64,000 nucleotides of DNA, from assembly GCA_029959085.1 (NCBI GenBank), contig JARWIR010000010.1:37440731-37504730 (forward strand). The letters are read 5' to 3'. The notes under the pieces were generated by a model. It was not told the DNA's origin. It ran no database searches and saw only the letters and a list, made by a program, of their open reading frames with translations. The position numbers and the translations under genes were made by a program. Position 1 is the first letter of the stretch. Every line of letters begins with the position of its first letter. Origin of the DNA: Nemophila menziesii. Lineage: Eukaryota > Streptophyta > Magnoliopsida > Boraginales > Hydrophyllaceae. Positions 47,345-59,154 of this stretch are shown piece after piece.

Positions 47345-48736
47345 TATAATTTAAAATCCATTGATCTACTCTAGATGTAGAATCATTGTCAGTTTTTATA
47401 TTAAGAGGACTAGCAAACTATACACTTGTTGCCCAAGGGCATCTAAAAAGCATATGTTCTACTGTTTCAGTGTTAGTGTTACATATTTTGCATATGTTTG
47501 TATCACTACAATTTTTGTTGAATAAATTTTCTTCAGTCGAGAGTAAATTTCTGATAGCTCTCCACATAAAGTTTCTAAATTTTGGTGGAGTTTCCATTTT
47601 CCAAATTAGGTTCCAAAGTTCTTTACCCCTACTAATAGAGTTTGTTGGTAAATTTCTATTTTTAGTAATTTCTTCATGAGATTCCTCTTCTTTTAATTTA
47701 TGATAGAATTCCTTAACAATGTAAGTACATTTTTGCAGAATGAGATGCTAAATTGGTCCAACTCCCAGGTTTCAGCCCTTTTACGCAGGTCCCATATGGT
47801 CCTTTGCCACCTCGATCAATGTTTAGATTTGATCTTTTGTGTCATGACACGGATGATGTGGCATAAGACCCTGATGTATCTGCCTGAGACCCTTCTGCGC
47901 ATGGAACCTTCCCCTCAAGGCATTATGTTACAGAAATATGATATTAACGTTAGTCAATAATATTATTTATTGAAAGTATATTCAAACTTACATAGCACTC
48001 GCGGAAGCGCTCATACATCCAAACTCCTTTCTTACTCAACCACACAGTTTTGGTTGTAATAGTCTTCTATCTGGGGTCACTTCTTTGAGCTGGGAGTGTA
48101 GCAACAACGTCATTTGCCCTTGTCTTTGGGACAACAGTTTGCAGAGTCTGCATGGCATTGTTTAAGACAATATCCACGATACTGTAAACGATGAAAAATA
48201 AATCAAGTGATGAAATATACAAGATATGTTACCTCGGCCAGACTATGTCGGGTCATTGATAAAGTGGACGACCATGCCAACTTCACGGGACTTTGTTCTC
48301 TCTATTTATCTTTCTGGCAAATAATTTTTCTGTTTAAAATAAATATATTATCGCTTGTCTACATTATAATCAACTTATTAATTCGATATTCACCTTAAAT
48401 TTACTGCTAGCAAACATCTCCAACATCACGTGTGCGTGCATGGGAGGAGGGGGGAGGGCTTGCGCGTGCTTGTTTATATTATATGCATGTGTATATGTGT
48501 ATTTATATTATATGCATGTAGATGTTGTAGGTGCGTCAGAGAAAAAGAAGTAAAAAAGAGAGGGAAAGAGGGACGGTGTTGTATACTCCATCTGTCCCAA
48601 AAATAATGTTCACTTACTAATAATAATGTCCCAAAAATATTGTCCACATTATCATACCTTTTCCACTATTATTCATATTAAAATATTTAAATTTATAATT
48701 CCAATGAATATTTAAAATACCAAGACATTTTATTAA

Positions 48737-49954
48737 GAGTCAATTATCCAAAAATGCCTATTAAAAAAATTATTAATAAAAAGGTACCTAGAATAAGACT
48801 CTTTACAAAAAAACGCCTCAACCCAAAGTACCCCTATAAGTAGTAATTAAAAAAAGAAAAAAATTAGAGAAAAAACAAAACAAAAACTATTAAACACACG
48901 TGCGCGTCCGTGAATTTTTTTCAAATTGTCATAACTAATTCTAAAAAAATCAAAAAAATCAAAATTTATTATTTGGATAAATCAAATCAATATTTAAGTC
49001 TATAATTTTTTTTAGAATTTTTTTCGCAGACAAGGAATTTCATGTTTTGAGCATGAAAATATGTGTCTGCGAAAATAATCACTATTTCAAACAGAGAATT
49101 TCATGTTTTAAACAGTGAATTTCATGTTCTAAACATGAAAATCCGTGTCTACGATGAAAAAATTTAAAAAAAACAAAAAAACATCATAGACGAAAAATTA
49201 ATTTGCTTTATCCAAAAATGCAAATTTTTTATTTTTCTGATTTTTTTAGAATTAGTTACGACGATTTAAAAAAAAATCACAGACACGCGTGTGTGATGTA
49301 ATTAATAGTAGGTGGTGGTGGTGGTGGTGGTGGTGGTGGTGGTGGTGGTGGTAGTTGTAGTGGTGGTTAAATACATGGTAGTGGTGGTGGTGGTGGAAGT
49401 ACCATATTATTTGTTTAATATTTAAAAATAAATATTATATTAAAAATAAAATAATATATTTAATAATAATGATAGTAAAGGTATAAAAAAAAGGGTCAAT
49501 GCCCCAAAAAATCAAAATAATATTGTACTTGCCCCAAAGAATCATCTATTAACTTACTATTATAAGATTACATATTTACCCTTACACCATAAGAACTATT
49601 CTCGTCACGGACGATTCCCGTCACGGTCGATTCCCCGTCACCGACGATTCCCATCACCCGACGAATCCCGTCAACGCGACGAATAATGTATAACATATGT
49701 AGGGATAGTATAGTCAAATAATGTATAAAATAATTCAGTTGATGATTTTATCGGGCAGAAATTTTGTCATTAATGTTATTGGGCTTAAAATAATATTATT
49801 TTTATTTTTTGGGTCATTTTTCCTTAAAAAAATATAAGGGAGGTGTTTTTAATAAATAATTTCTCTATTAGGTATTTTTTATTAAATAAATAATTGAAAG
49901 CTTAATTTAATAATTAAGTATTCTTATTAGATATCTATTAGCGACGACTACTCT
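48737..49954. mobile_element. Mutator-like non-autonomous element M3, ~1.2 kb, with 9-bp TSD
   Basis: Direct repeats TTTTATTAA at 48,728-48,736 and 49,955-49,963. The left end GAGTCAATTATCCAAAAATG is the counterpart of the right end of M2; the element therefore lies in the opposite orientation. Inside are the CACACGTGCGCGTCCGTGA arms, a centre with variants of CATGGAATTTCATGTTT (49,030-49,150), a (GGT)n tract, and a GC-richer block with repeated GTCACGGACGATTCCC motifs (49,610-49,690). The right terminus is diverged. There is no coding capacity. Confidence 0.75.
49311..49352. repeat. (GGT)n microsatellite
   Basis: Fourteen uninterrupted GGT triplets in element M3, mirrored by the CCA tract of M2. 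Confidence 0.95.
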
Positions 49955-50377
49955 TTTTATTAAAAGTATTTTAAGTAATGGTGGATGTAATAATTATGTT
50001 TCTATTTTTATAATGGAAGGAATAGAATTTTACAATTTCATGCATAATTTTATACTTTTATTATTTTTTTTCTTCATTATCTTGATATGCAATTGCCCCT
50101 TAAATTAGAGAAAAACCAGTCCACGAAGACATTTAACGTCAAAACATTTAGACAATGGGGTAATTGGAGAAAAATGCCTCCTTAATGAGGCTATTAATTT
50201 TTTTAAGCCTCTAACTTTTTTATTCAGAGATAAATGCCTTCTTAATTAAGTAATTAGAGAAAAACTCCCCTTAATTATTTCTTTTCCCTTTTTACCCAAT
50301 ATAAATACTACTTACTATAAACTAGGTAATTAATTCCCCAATTATTATCACACACTCACACCCAGATTCTCTCTATC

Positions 50378-50477
<100 letters not shown>

Positions 50478-51104
50478 CTCTAACCGATTCTGCATCTCCA
50501 ATTCTACATCTCCATTGATAAGCTAAGAAGCTCACGCATCTCCATTGCTAAGCTACTAAGATTACTCGTTTTTTTTCTTCTTCTCTAAAGGTAAACTAAC
50601 ATCTCCTTTTCCTCTCATGCTCTCTATCTCTCTCGGCTCTGTTTTTTCCTCTTTTTTTTTGAATTTTTGGTTTTATTTTGTTGTTTTGCTGATTTGCAGG
50701 TTTTAGTTTCTATATATACATATACATGTGTATGTATTCTCTGTTTTTAAAGCATTTTCATTCACATTTTCATGCTACTTTACAATTTGTAGCAATTCTG
50801 CAGTTTTCAAGCTTTTTCTCTTCTAATTGCTTGTTTTGTTTTGATTTTGTGTTTATATTCTTAGTTTTGTTCATATTTAGCTTTGATATTAGCAAATTTT
50901 TGTGTTTAAGCTCTTTTTGTTATGAGAATGTGTTTACATTCTTCATTTCTTCATATTTTGCTTACTTTTCTCTAAATTCTGTGTTACATTCTTCATTTTG
51001 TTCATTGTTTGCTTCTATACAGCTAAATTTTGTGTTTAAACTGTTTTACTCGCAGTATATTGTGTGTTTGAGTTGTAATTCTGTGAATAGGTTTATGCAG
51101 TTGC

Positions 51105-51908
51105 AGAATTCCATGTTTTAAACATGGAATTCTATGTTTTATACAGTATGAAACTGTATGAAACATGGAATTCCATGTTTAAAACATGAAATTCTGTGAA
51201 GAGGTTTGTGCAGTTTCCGAATTCCATGTTTAGAACATGGAATTCCATGTTTTAAACTGTATGAAACATGGAATTCTGCAACTGCACAAATTTTTTTCCC
51301 TTTTCTACTTCTTCCCTTGTTTGTGTTATTGTATTCTAGTACTTATGTCATGACTTGTTTTATGCAGATGGTTATGGCTACAGTTAGGTTCGGTTCTCAA
51401 CGTTCTATGCGTTTGTTTGATCTTTTCCCGACTCTCGATTCTGTTTTCACTTACGTGTTTCCACGATCCCAAGTAGCATACATTTGGTGGTCACAAAGAT
51501 TTGGTTATAAAAAGCAACCGTTGGAGTCAACTAATCAGTCACGTCGGTCAATGCCATTAATTGTCAAGTTGCTCTATGATTATTTTTTATGATCATTATA
51601 TTCTTGTAACAGTTGTTCAATATTCACCGGTTTAATAATTTTTACAGTTTCTATTGTAATGTTTTGGATCCTTTTTGTTTTTATATTGTGGTGTGGTTCA
51701 TTCCTTTATAATTATTATCTTTCTGTATAGGTTTCGATTCGAGTAGCTTAACTTGTTAGTGTGCAGGTTAGTAAATTTTCATGTTCCAAACATGGAATTC
51801 CATGTTTTCAAACATGGAATTCCATGTTTTCAAACATGGAATTCTATGTTTCAAACATGGAATTCCATGTTTTCAAACATGGAATTTCATGTTTCAAACA
51901 TGGAATTT
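51105..51908. repeat. Clusters of the palindrome AAACATGGAATTCCATGTTT
   Basis: Two clusters flank the 74-codon frame: 51,105-51,280 and 51,775-51,908. In the second, about five to seven copies of CATGGAATTCCATGTTT follow each other nearly head to tail. The unit is a perfect or near-perfect 20-bp palindrome, and single-base variants (TTTCATG, TTCTATG) are common. Methionine- and phenylalanine-rich frames over the cluster are artefacts of the repeat. Confidence 0.9.
51368..51592 (+). CDS. Hypothetical 74-codon frame inside element M4
   Basis: Starts at ATG 51,368, directly after a splice-acceptor-like TTTTATGCAG, and ends at TGA 51,590. The protein is basic, with RFGSQRSMRLFDLFPTLDSV and RSMPLIVKLLYDYF; it has no signal peptide or recognisable domain. 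Its composition is clearly less AT-biased and repeat-like than its surroundings, which are palindrome clusters on both sides. It may be the last exon of a captured gene or chance. I do not recognise it. Confidence 0.3.
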   Translation: MVMATVRFGSQRSMRLFDLFPTLDSVFTYVFPRSQVAYIWWSQRFGYKKQPLESTNQSRRSMPLIVKLLYDYFL

Positions 51909-52459
51909 ACAAGTCATTTTTATGTGTTGCTGATTTTGCCTACCTTTTTGAGTTTTTTGTTGGTATTAAAACTGTTCTAATCAAATCCTTCACAATATGA
52001 AATACTAATCAATTTCCATTTCTAATCAAATTCTTCATAATACTTAATAAACTAACAAGTCATTTTAAACATTATAATCTAAAACATTCCAAAATAAGTA
52101 CAATTAAATACGAAATACTCTTTTCAATACAATAATAAAAACGTCAACACATTCATCAATATTCTTTTAGATAACTGATTCTTTGATCTTTGTTTTCGCT
52201 GAACTGCATATACACTCTTCAATGAACATAATCCACTGAGGGGTTGCTCATCACTTAGAAAAGCTAGTAGTTCTTTCTTTTCACTGCTTGTATCTTATCA
52301 TCTTCTTTTTCATCAGTAAATCTTCTTCTTGGAGGCATTTTTACTTGTAATTACACAAACTCCAACCACGAGAAACAAATTAGTAGTCTTGACTTGATAA
52401 CTTTTCTTCTTGGTGCCATTTTCACCTATTTTTACACAAACTCCAAGCACAAGAAAACA

Positions 52460-52965
52460 TATTAGTAGCCTGAATTGAGTTAATTCCATGTTTAATACAG
52501 TTATCAAAACATGGAATTTCATGTTTAATACAATTATCAAAACATGGAATTTCATATTTTGATAAATGTATTAAACATGGAATTCCATATTTAATACAGT
52601 TACTAACAACATTTTGCAGAATTCTATATTATGCAGTAATTACACTATAAGGTCCCTAAACTACACATTCTATCTATAATACAGTTATCAACACATGGAA
52701 TTTAATGATTTGATAATTGTATTAAACATGGAATTCCATGTTTAATACAGTTACTAAAAACATTCTGCAGAATTCCATATTATGCAGTAATTACACTATA
52801 AGGTCCCTAAACTACACATGATGTCTATAATACAGTTTTCAAAACATGTAATTTCATGATTTGATAACTGTATTAAACATGGAATTCCATGTTTAATACA
52901 GTTACGAAAAACATTGTGCAGAATTCTGCATTATGCAGTAATTGCACTTTAGGTCCCTGTTTAAC
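52460..52965. repeat. ~150-bp tandem repeat in element M4
   Basis: ATTxTGCAGAATTC marks recur at 52,611, 52,762 and 52,912 (151 and 150 bp apart). Each unit contains TTATGCAGTAATTACACTAT, AAGGTCCCTAAACTA and the ATGGAATTCCAT palindrome, so it combines the family palindrome with a motif resembling the dispersed ~31-bp minisatellite. Confidence 0.85.
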
Positions 52966-53582
52966 ACATTATTCACATTTTATGACTCTAATCCATCTTT
53001 CGTTCATGTTGATCACTGTAAATTGAACACATTCATCAAATAATCCTATTTTAAACCCTAGAAATCCAAGAAATGTGCAAGAAATCAAACAAAATCAACA
53101 TGAATCACACAAAAACAGTTTCTAATCCAAAAAACACTTTCGAAAACCTCAAAATTAACATAAAAATAGGATTATATTTTACTTACTTATGGGTTTCTTT
53201 TGGATTTTGGAGTCTAATCTTAAGTTTGATCGATAGATGTTGCTTCCTAGTTTGCTCGCCGGAGTATACTATCTCTTTCTTGTTCACCGTCGCCGCCGTT
53301 TGCCGCCGTTCGCCGCCGATACTTCTCCTGCTCTGCGTTTCTTCTACTATGTGTTTTGTGTGTGGTGTGTGTGTTTGTGTGTCGTGTGTGTATATTGGTT
53401 TTGTTTTTTTTTTCTTTTATACTTTAATAACTGATATCTATTTTCATTTTCTTTTTTTTAAATTGTCATTTTGTAAGGGTATTTTGGGGTGGGGCTGTTT
53501 TCTATAAAATGTCTTATTGGGGGCATCTTTTTTTAAATAACTTTTTAAATAGGCATTTACCTATAATTGGCTCTTAGACAAT

Positions 53583-53993
53583 TTATGAAAACACTTAAAA
53601 TAAAAACAAACTACAAGTAGTAACACTTGGACCACATTTTAAAATTGGGTACAGCGTTGTCCTTTTAAAACTTTTGAATACTCATTTATTCATATGCAAA
53701 ATCCCCTTTAAAAATAAACCTCTTTTTATGTATAGAGACTTGAGAACTTATGCTTAACAACGAAGTCAAGAATTTTTATTGGGGAGAGAGTGAGGCCCTT
53801 CAATAATTGCACTATATGTCATAAAATCAAGACCTTAATTAAAAAAAATTAGACTTTTAGATTTTCATTTTTTAAAGTTTGATGGGGGAATCAAGTGAAA
53901 TATCTCAAAATTCTTGAAGGACATAAACTATTTAAACAACAAATTAGGATAAAAAACATTTTCCAGCACAAATCTAAATCACACTAATGATTG
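53583..53993. other. 3' flank of the RRP41-like copies
   Basis: No gene. From about 53,693 it matches 56,452 onward and marks the left end of the first unit of the tandem duplication. Confidence 0.6.
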
Positions 53994-56377
53994 TTACTCT
54001 TGTAATGGCGAAACCATATCTTTCAAACACGCCCTCATAATCTTCCCAAGCTTAGAACAAGCATCAAGACAAAGCTCCAGTGCCTGAATTAAACAACACA
54101 TAAATTAGTTTTTATAGTAATAAAACAAACAAAAGAAAAAGACAAAAATAACCTCATGAATTTTAGGAGTTGACCATTCTCCTGTAACGGTCAACTGAGT
54201 AACTTCATTACGTGAAGACATTGAAGTGATCATTAATCCTCCATCTTGATTACTTTCTTCTTCAGATATTGGATCAATTACAAGGTTTTTTCCAAGACAT
54301 GACTAATTACGAAAAAAAAAATATTAAATTACATAACAAAAATATTAGTTCCTAAATTATGCATAAATTACAATATACTTAAGGAATCAAGTAGTAGGGG
54401 CAGAGTCAGATATTTTGTTTGGGGGGCAAAAAGAAATTTATATTTTTTGAGATAATTACACTATAGGTTCCTATATTATGCAAAAGTTGCAGTATAGGTC
54501 TTGTTATTATGCAAAAATTGCATTATATGCCTTGTTGTTAATTTTTTTTTGAATTGATTACATTATAAGTCACTATATTATGTAAATATTATTACAATGT
54601 AGGTCCAAATAGTATGCAAAAATTACACTATAGGTCCCTATATTATGCAGGGATTGCAATATAGGTCCCTATTTTATGCAAAAATTGCATTGTAGGTCTT
54701 GTTATTACTATTTTCATTCAGTTACATTATAAGTAACTATGTCATGTCAAATTACGCTATACATTCTATATATGATGCAAAAATTACACTACAAGGTCCT
54801 CTATTATGTAAAAATTACACTCTAGGTTCCTGTATTATTTAAAAATTACATTATAGGTCCCTATATTATGTAAAAATACACTATAGGTCCATGTATTATG
54901 CAAGAATTACACTACAGGTCCTTATATTGTGTAAAAATTAGACTAGAAGTCCCTATATTATGCAAAAGTTGCAACGTGACCCCTATCTTATGCAAAAACT
55001 GCACGGTAGGCCTTGTTATACTATTTTTGAGTCAGTTACATTATAAGATACACAATAAGTCCCGATATTATGCAAAAGTTGCAATATAGGTCCTGATATT
55101 CTGCAAAAATTGCACTGTAGGCCTTGTTATAACATTTTTTGAATTAACTACATTAAGTCCCTATATTATGTCAAATTTACACTACAGATCACATATATTA
55201 TGCAAAGAATTGCTCTACATGTCCCTATATTATGTACAAATGTCCCTATATTATGCAGAAGTTGCAATACAGGCCCATTATGTAAGAATTGCACGGTAGG
55301 CCTTGTTATTACTATTTTTTTAATCACTTACATTATGAGTGCCTATATTATGTAAACATTACACTATAGGTCCCTAAATTATGCAAAAATTACACTACAT
55401 GTCCCTATATTATGTAAAAATTACACTATAAGTCCCTATATTATGCAAAAGTTGCAATATAGGTCACTATATCTTAGGCAAAAATTTCACACTAGGCCTT
55501 TTTATTAATTTTTTTTTATGTCAGTCACACTTTAAGCCCCTATATTAATACAAAATAATCTAGACTTCAGTATAGAAAAACTGAAAAATTAAATATTTCA
55601 TACAAATAATATAAATCCAAGCCTAATAAGATAAATTTAAAAGTTTGAGGGGACATGTAAGGATTCTGAATATTTAAGAAGGACGACAGTTTAAAACATA
55701 AGGGACCAAAATAGTAACAAAATCCGAAACATAAAGGACCATCTTTGTAATTAAAAGAAAAACATACCACTGAAACTGCAGCAATTAAATCATACAACAT
55801 AATCCCTGCATCAGCTAATGCTAAACTACCACACAATATAATCACCGGAAGGTCACCTAACATTAAATCACAGCTAAAAAGTCAACACACAAAAAGTCAA
55901 ACATAAAATTCAAAAAACGAAACTTACTTCCACTTGATTCAAGCACCAAAGCAAATACATCAACAGTTGTTTTAGGGAATAAATTGAGTATTACTGAACC
56001 TTCTAAAGCCTTATGAAGCATTGATGGAACTTCTTTATTTTCTAAACACTGATAATACGTGAAATTAATAGCTTGAAAGATAAAAAGAGTGTTCAATTTT
56101 TTAGAACTATATACCTGTCCACGAATAGGAGCAGAGAAAGTAGTGTAACTTATATTGCAATTTAATCTCCCTATATCACTATATGCCATTGCTTTTTTGC
56201 TTTCTCTAGGACCAAATCTGTAAAATAAATGAGTATCTTCTATATTTAGAATAATTTTCACAATTTTTATTCGAGGAATTTGAATCAAATGTATTTACAC
56301 AGAGATAATAACCTTGTTATTTCAAAACTCTGCATAAACTAATCCTGAAGGTGAATTTACAACACCTGTCCTCATAA
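53994..56377 (-). pseudogene. RRP41L: Exosome RRP41-like (MTR3-type) subunit, truncated copy 1
   Basis: RNase PH-fold subunit of the exosome core ring, which processes and degrades RNA in nucleus and cytoplasm. Six exons with canonical GT-AG junctions: 56,299-56,377 (MRTGVVNSPSGLVYAEF), 56,115-56,217 (FGPRESKKAMAYSDIGRLNC), 55,928-56,048 (MLHKALEGSVILNLFPKTTV), 55,768-55,856 (DLPVIILCGSLALADAGIML), 54,153-54,302 (CLGKNLVIDPISEEESNQDG, TVTGEWSTPKIHE) and 53,994-54,083 (ALELCLDACSKLGKIMRACL, to TAA). Phases join in frame throughout. There are two defects: the usual first exon (PDGR region) is not found upstream, because unit 2 of the duplication begins there, and the first exon here has TGA where relatives have glycine after AEF. 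A product starting at the internal Met of KKAMAYSD is conceivable but would lack the N-terminal strands. Confidence 0.88.
54440..55560 (-). repeat. Degenerate ~31-bp minisatellite, array 3 (intron)
   Basis: Fills most of the 1465-nt intron between the fourth and fifth exons of RRP41-like copy 1, with roughly 25-30 units of TATGCAAAAATTxCACTATA/GGTCCCTATAT. Read in the gene's own direction it is CATAATATAGGGACCTATAG/TGCAATTTTTG, the same sense as arrays 1 and 2 on the plus strand. Confidence 0.9.
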
Positions 56378-56761
56378 CTGCAAGAAGAAATAAAAAAAAA
56401 GTGCCTTATAATCTAATGGTTCCATTAAAAGAGATCCAATATTGTATTTTATATGCAAAATCCCCTTTATAAATAAACCTCTTTTTTGTATAGAGACTTG
56501 AGAACTTATGCTCAACAACGAAGTCAAGAATTTTTGTTAGGAAGAGAGTGAGGGGGCAACCCTTCAATAATTGCACTATATGTCATAAAATCAAGACCTT
56601 AATTAAAAAACTTAGACTTTTAGATTATTTTTTTTTTTTTTTTAAGTTTGAAGGGGATCAAGTGAAATATCTTAAAATTCTTGAAGGACATAAACAATTT
56701 AAACAACAAATTAGGATAAAAAAACATTTCCCAACACAAATCTAAATCACACTAATGATTG

Positions 56762-58647
56762 TTACTCTTGTAATGTTGAAATAGTATCTTTCAAACACGT
56801 CCTCATAATCTTCCCAAGCTTAGAACAAGCATCAAGACAAAGCTCCATTGCCTGAATTAAACAACACATAAATTAGTTTTTATACAACCAAACATGTAAT
56901 AAAACAAACAAAGAAAAGACAAAAATAACCTCATGAATTTTAGGAGTTGACCATTCTCCTGTAACGGTCAACTGAGTAACTTCATTACGTGAAGGCATGG
57001 AAGTAATCATTAATCCTCCATCTTGATTATTTTCTTCTTCAGTAATTGGATCAATCACAAGGTTTTTTCCAAGACATGACTAATTACAAATAAAAAATTA
57101 TTAAATTACAGAAAAAAAATATTAGTTCCTAAATTATGCAAAAATTACAATATAGTTAAGGAATCAAGTAGTAGGGGCAGAGTCGGATATTTTGTTTGGG
57201 GGGCAAAAAGGAATTTATATTTTTTGAGATAATTACACTATAGGTTCCTGTATTATGCAAAAGTTGCAGTATAGGTCTTGTTATTATGCAAAAATTGCAT
57301 TATATGCCTTGTTGTTAATTTTTTTTGGAATTAATTACATTATAAGTCACTATATTATGTAATAATTACACTATAGGTCCCTATTTTGTGTAAGAATTAG
57401 ACTGTAAGTCCCTATATTATACAAAAGTTGCAATATAGGCCCCTATCTTATGCAAAAATTGCACCGTAGGCCTTGTTAATACTATCTTTTTTAATTTTTT
57501 TGGTTAATACTATTTTTAATGAGTTACATTATAAGACCCTATATTATGTATTAATTATCGTTACAGGTTCCTATATTATGTATAAATTACACTAAAGTCC
57601 CAATATTATGCAAAAGTTGCAATACAGGTCGTGATATTCTGCAAAATTGCACTTCAGGCCTTGTTATAACTTTTTTTATTTAAATTACATTATAAGTCCC
57701 TATATTATGACCAAATTACACTATAGTCCCTATATTATGCAAAAATTAGACTATAGGTCCCTATATTATGCAAAATTTACACTAAGTCTCTATACTATGC
57801 AAAAGTTGCAATATAGGTCCGATACTATGCAAAAATTGCACTATAGGCCTTGTTATTATAAAAAATAACCTATACTTTATTACAGAAAAACTGGGGTCAT
57901 GTAAGGATTTCGAAAATTTGAGAAGTGACAAACTTATGGATGTCAAAGATAACATTATGAAACATAAGGGACCAAATAGTAACAAAATCTGAAACATAAA
58001 GGACCATTTGAGTAATTTACAATAAGACATACCACTGAAACTGCAGCAATTAAATCATACAACAAAATCCCTGCATCAGCTAATGCTAAACTAGCACACG
58101 ATATAATTACCGGAAGGTCACCTAACATTAAATCACAGCTAAAAAGTCAACACACAAAAAGTCAAACATAAAATTTCAAAAAAAGAAACTTACTTCCACT
58201 TGATTCAAGCACCAAAGCAAATACATCAACAGTTTATTTAGGGAATGAATCGAGTATTATTGAACCTTTTAAAGCCTTGTGAAGCCTTGATGAAACTTCT
58301 TTATTTTCTGAAGCCTAATAATACGTGAAATTAAAAGCTTGAAATAAAAAAGAATATTTAATTTTTTAATTGTATACCTGTCCACGAATAGGAGTGGCGA
58401 AAGTAGTGTAACTTATATTGCAATTTGATCTCCGTATATCACTATATGCCATTGTTCTTTTTTGCTTTCTCTAAGACCATATTTATAAAATAAATGAGTA
58501 TTTTCTCTATTTTAGAATAATTTTCACAACTTTTATTAGAGGAATTTGAATAGAATGTATTTACACAGAGATAATAACCTTGTTATTTCAAAACTCTGCA
58601 TAAACTAATCCTGAAGGTGAATTTACAGCACCTGCATGTCCTCATAA
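56762..58647 (-). pseudogene. RRP41L: Exosome RRP41-like (MTR3-type) subunit, truncated copy 2
   Basis: Exons at 58,565-58,647, about 58,378-58,480, 58,194-58,314, 58,033-58,121, 56,930-57,079 and 56,762-56,851 correspond one to one with copy 1; the last four have identical lengths. Lesions: a 4-base insertion (TGCA) in the first exon; the same TGA as copy 1; loss of the second exon's acceptor (CAG to TAA) with a 2-base insertion after ESKK; and TAA for ACA in the third exon (FPK-stop-TVDVF). The fourth exon keeps ISCASLALADAGI, closer to the family than copy 1. The N-terminal exon is not found in the spacer above it. It is a dead copy, more damaged than copy 1. Confidence 0.9.
57220..57870 (-). 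repeat. Degenerate ~31-bp minisatellite, array 4 (intron)
   Basis: Occupies the matching 953-nt intron of RRP41-like copy 2, with about fifteen units. The first 150 bases are alike in both introns. The difference in unit number accounts for the length difference of the two introns. Confidence 0.9.
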
Positions 58648-58719
58648 CTACAAGAACAAATCAAAAGAAAGTGCCTTATAATGTATTAGTTCCATTAAAA
58701 TAGATCCAATATTGTATTT

Positions 58720-59150
58720 TAAGGTGAAATTAGATCATTTTTCATGAAGAAATCCATCTTTAGCCTATAAAGACATCCCTTAATGTCTCGGAACACTAAT
58801 CAAACACTTAGTGTACAAAAAATAAAATATCTACTTAAACTTTATTTAACATTAATCAACGACAGTACAACTAAAATTATAATTATTAATTAATATAAAA
58901 TTAATATTGCTATATCTTTATGCATGGGCTCAGAAGGAAAAGGTCACTTCATATGCAATACAGAATATGTAATTTATTGGACTCCCTTTGTTAATTATTG
59001 TCACTGCAGAAGAAATTCGAAACAGTGTTCCGAATGAATTATAATATATTGTCCATTCAAATCTCAAAACAATGTTTCTTCTTTCATGGTGTTTCTTTAT
59101 CTGTTCAAGAAAGGGACTGAATAATAAAAGGTGTTTTTGTTGTTTATAGA
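58720..59150. other. Spacer
   Basis: No gene or repeat recognised. If RRP41-like copy 2 ever had its first exon here, I cannot see it. Confidence 0.4.
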
Positions 59151-59154
59151 TATT

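Larger units (their letters stand above)
44898..47755 (-). mobile_element. LINE fragment interrupted by Mutator-like element X2
   Basis: Inserted in the CACTA remnant after GAGCGACTGG (44,888-44,897); segment A is uninterrupted at 16,228. On the minus strand a zf-RVT-like region comes first (about 47,400-47,640: FRNFMWRAIRNLLSTEENLF, ICNTNTETVEHMLF), then RNase H-like sequence (45,160-45,366: ASKSWKIETDSVLEVETTGI, LKATEMAL). A T-run on the plus strand at 44,900-44,907 represents its poly-A tail. Frames are broken. An 11-base G run at about 45,000-45,011 lies within it. Confidence 0.75.
43770..48401 (-). mobile_element. CACTA remnant, segment B copy, split by a LINE
   Basis: Counterpart of 15,180-16,866. 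It runs from about 43,770 to 44,897 and again from 47,756 to 48,401; between them a LINE fragment and a Mutator-like element are inserted. The minus strand retains the same protein pieces. Here the codon before LEQLNQLDV is CAG rather than the TAG in segment A, so the stop in A arose after duplication. Homology with A ends at 48,401. Confidence 0.65.
48584..50026. mobile_element. Stowaway-like MITE split by element M3
   Basis: Left end TACTCCATCTGTCCCAAAAA (48,584) and right end, reversed, TTCTATTCCTTCCATTATAA resemble the CTCCCTCCGTCCC consensus of Stowaway (Tc1/mariner-like) MITEs. Without the inserted 1.2 kb element the two halves are about 150 and 60 bp, a normal Stowaway size. The right end is diverged, so the pairing is inferred. 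Confidence 0.5.
53693..58719. repeat. Tandem duplication of a 2.3-2.8 kb unit
   Basis: Unit 1 is 53,693-56,451 and unit 2 is 56,452-58,719. They begin alike with ATGCAAAATCCCCTTTA (about 53,695 and 56,457) and end alike with GATCCAATATTGTATTTTA (about 56,436 and 58,701). Unit 1 is longer mainly because the intron minisatellite is larger. Exon sequences differ by point changes and small indels, so the duplication is not very recent. Confidence 0.9.

Noticed and set aside
51753..52000. Two frames rich in NMEFHVFKHGI-type repeats
   Set aside because: They are translations of the CATGGAATTCCATG palindrome cluster, not a protein family.
53073..53507. 144-codon plus-strand frame in element M4
   Set aside because: AT-rich, low-complexity hydrophobic reading with no motif and no splice or promoter support.
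54440..55560. CRISPR-like array of short repeats
   Set aside because: Units are degenerate, with no constant spacers and no cas genes, in an intron of a plant gene. It is a minisatellite.
56299..56377. TGA in the RRP41-like exon read as selenocysteine or recoded
   Set aside because: Land plants lack selenocysteine insertion, and relatives have a glycine codon there; a point mutation explains it.
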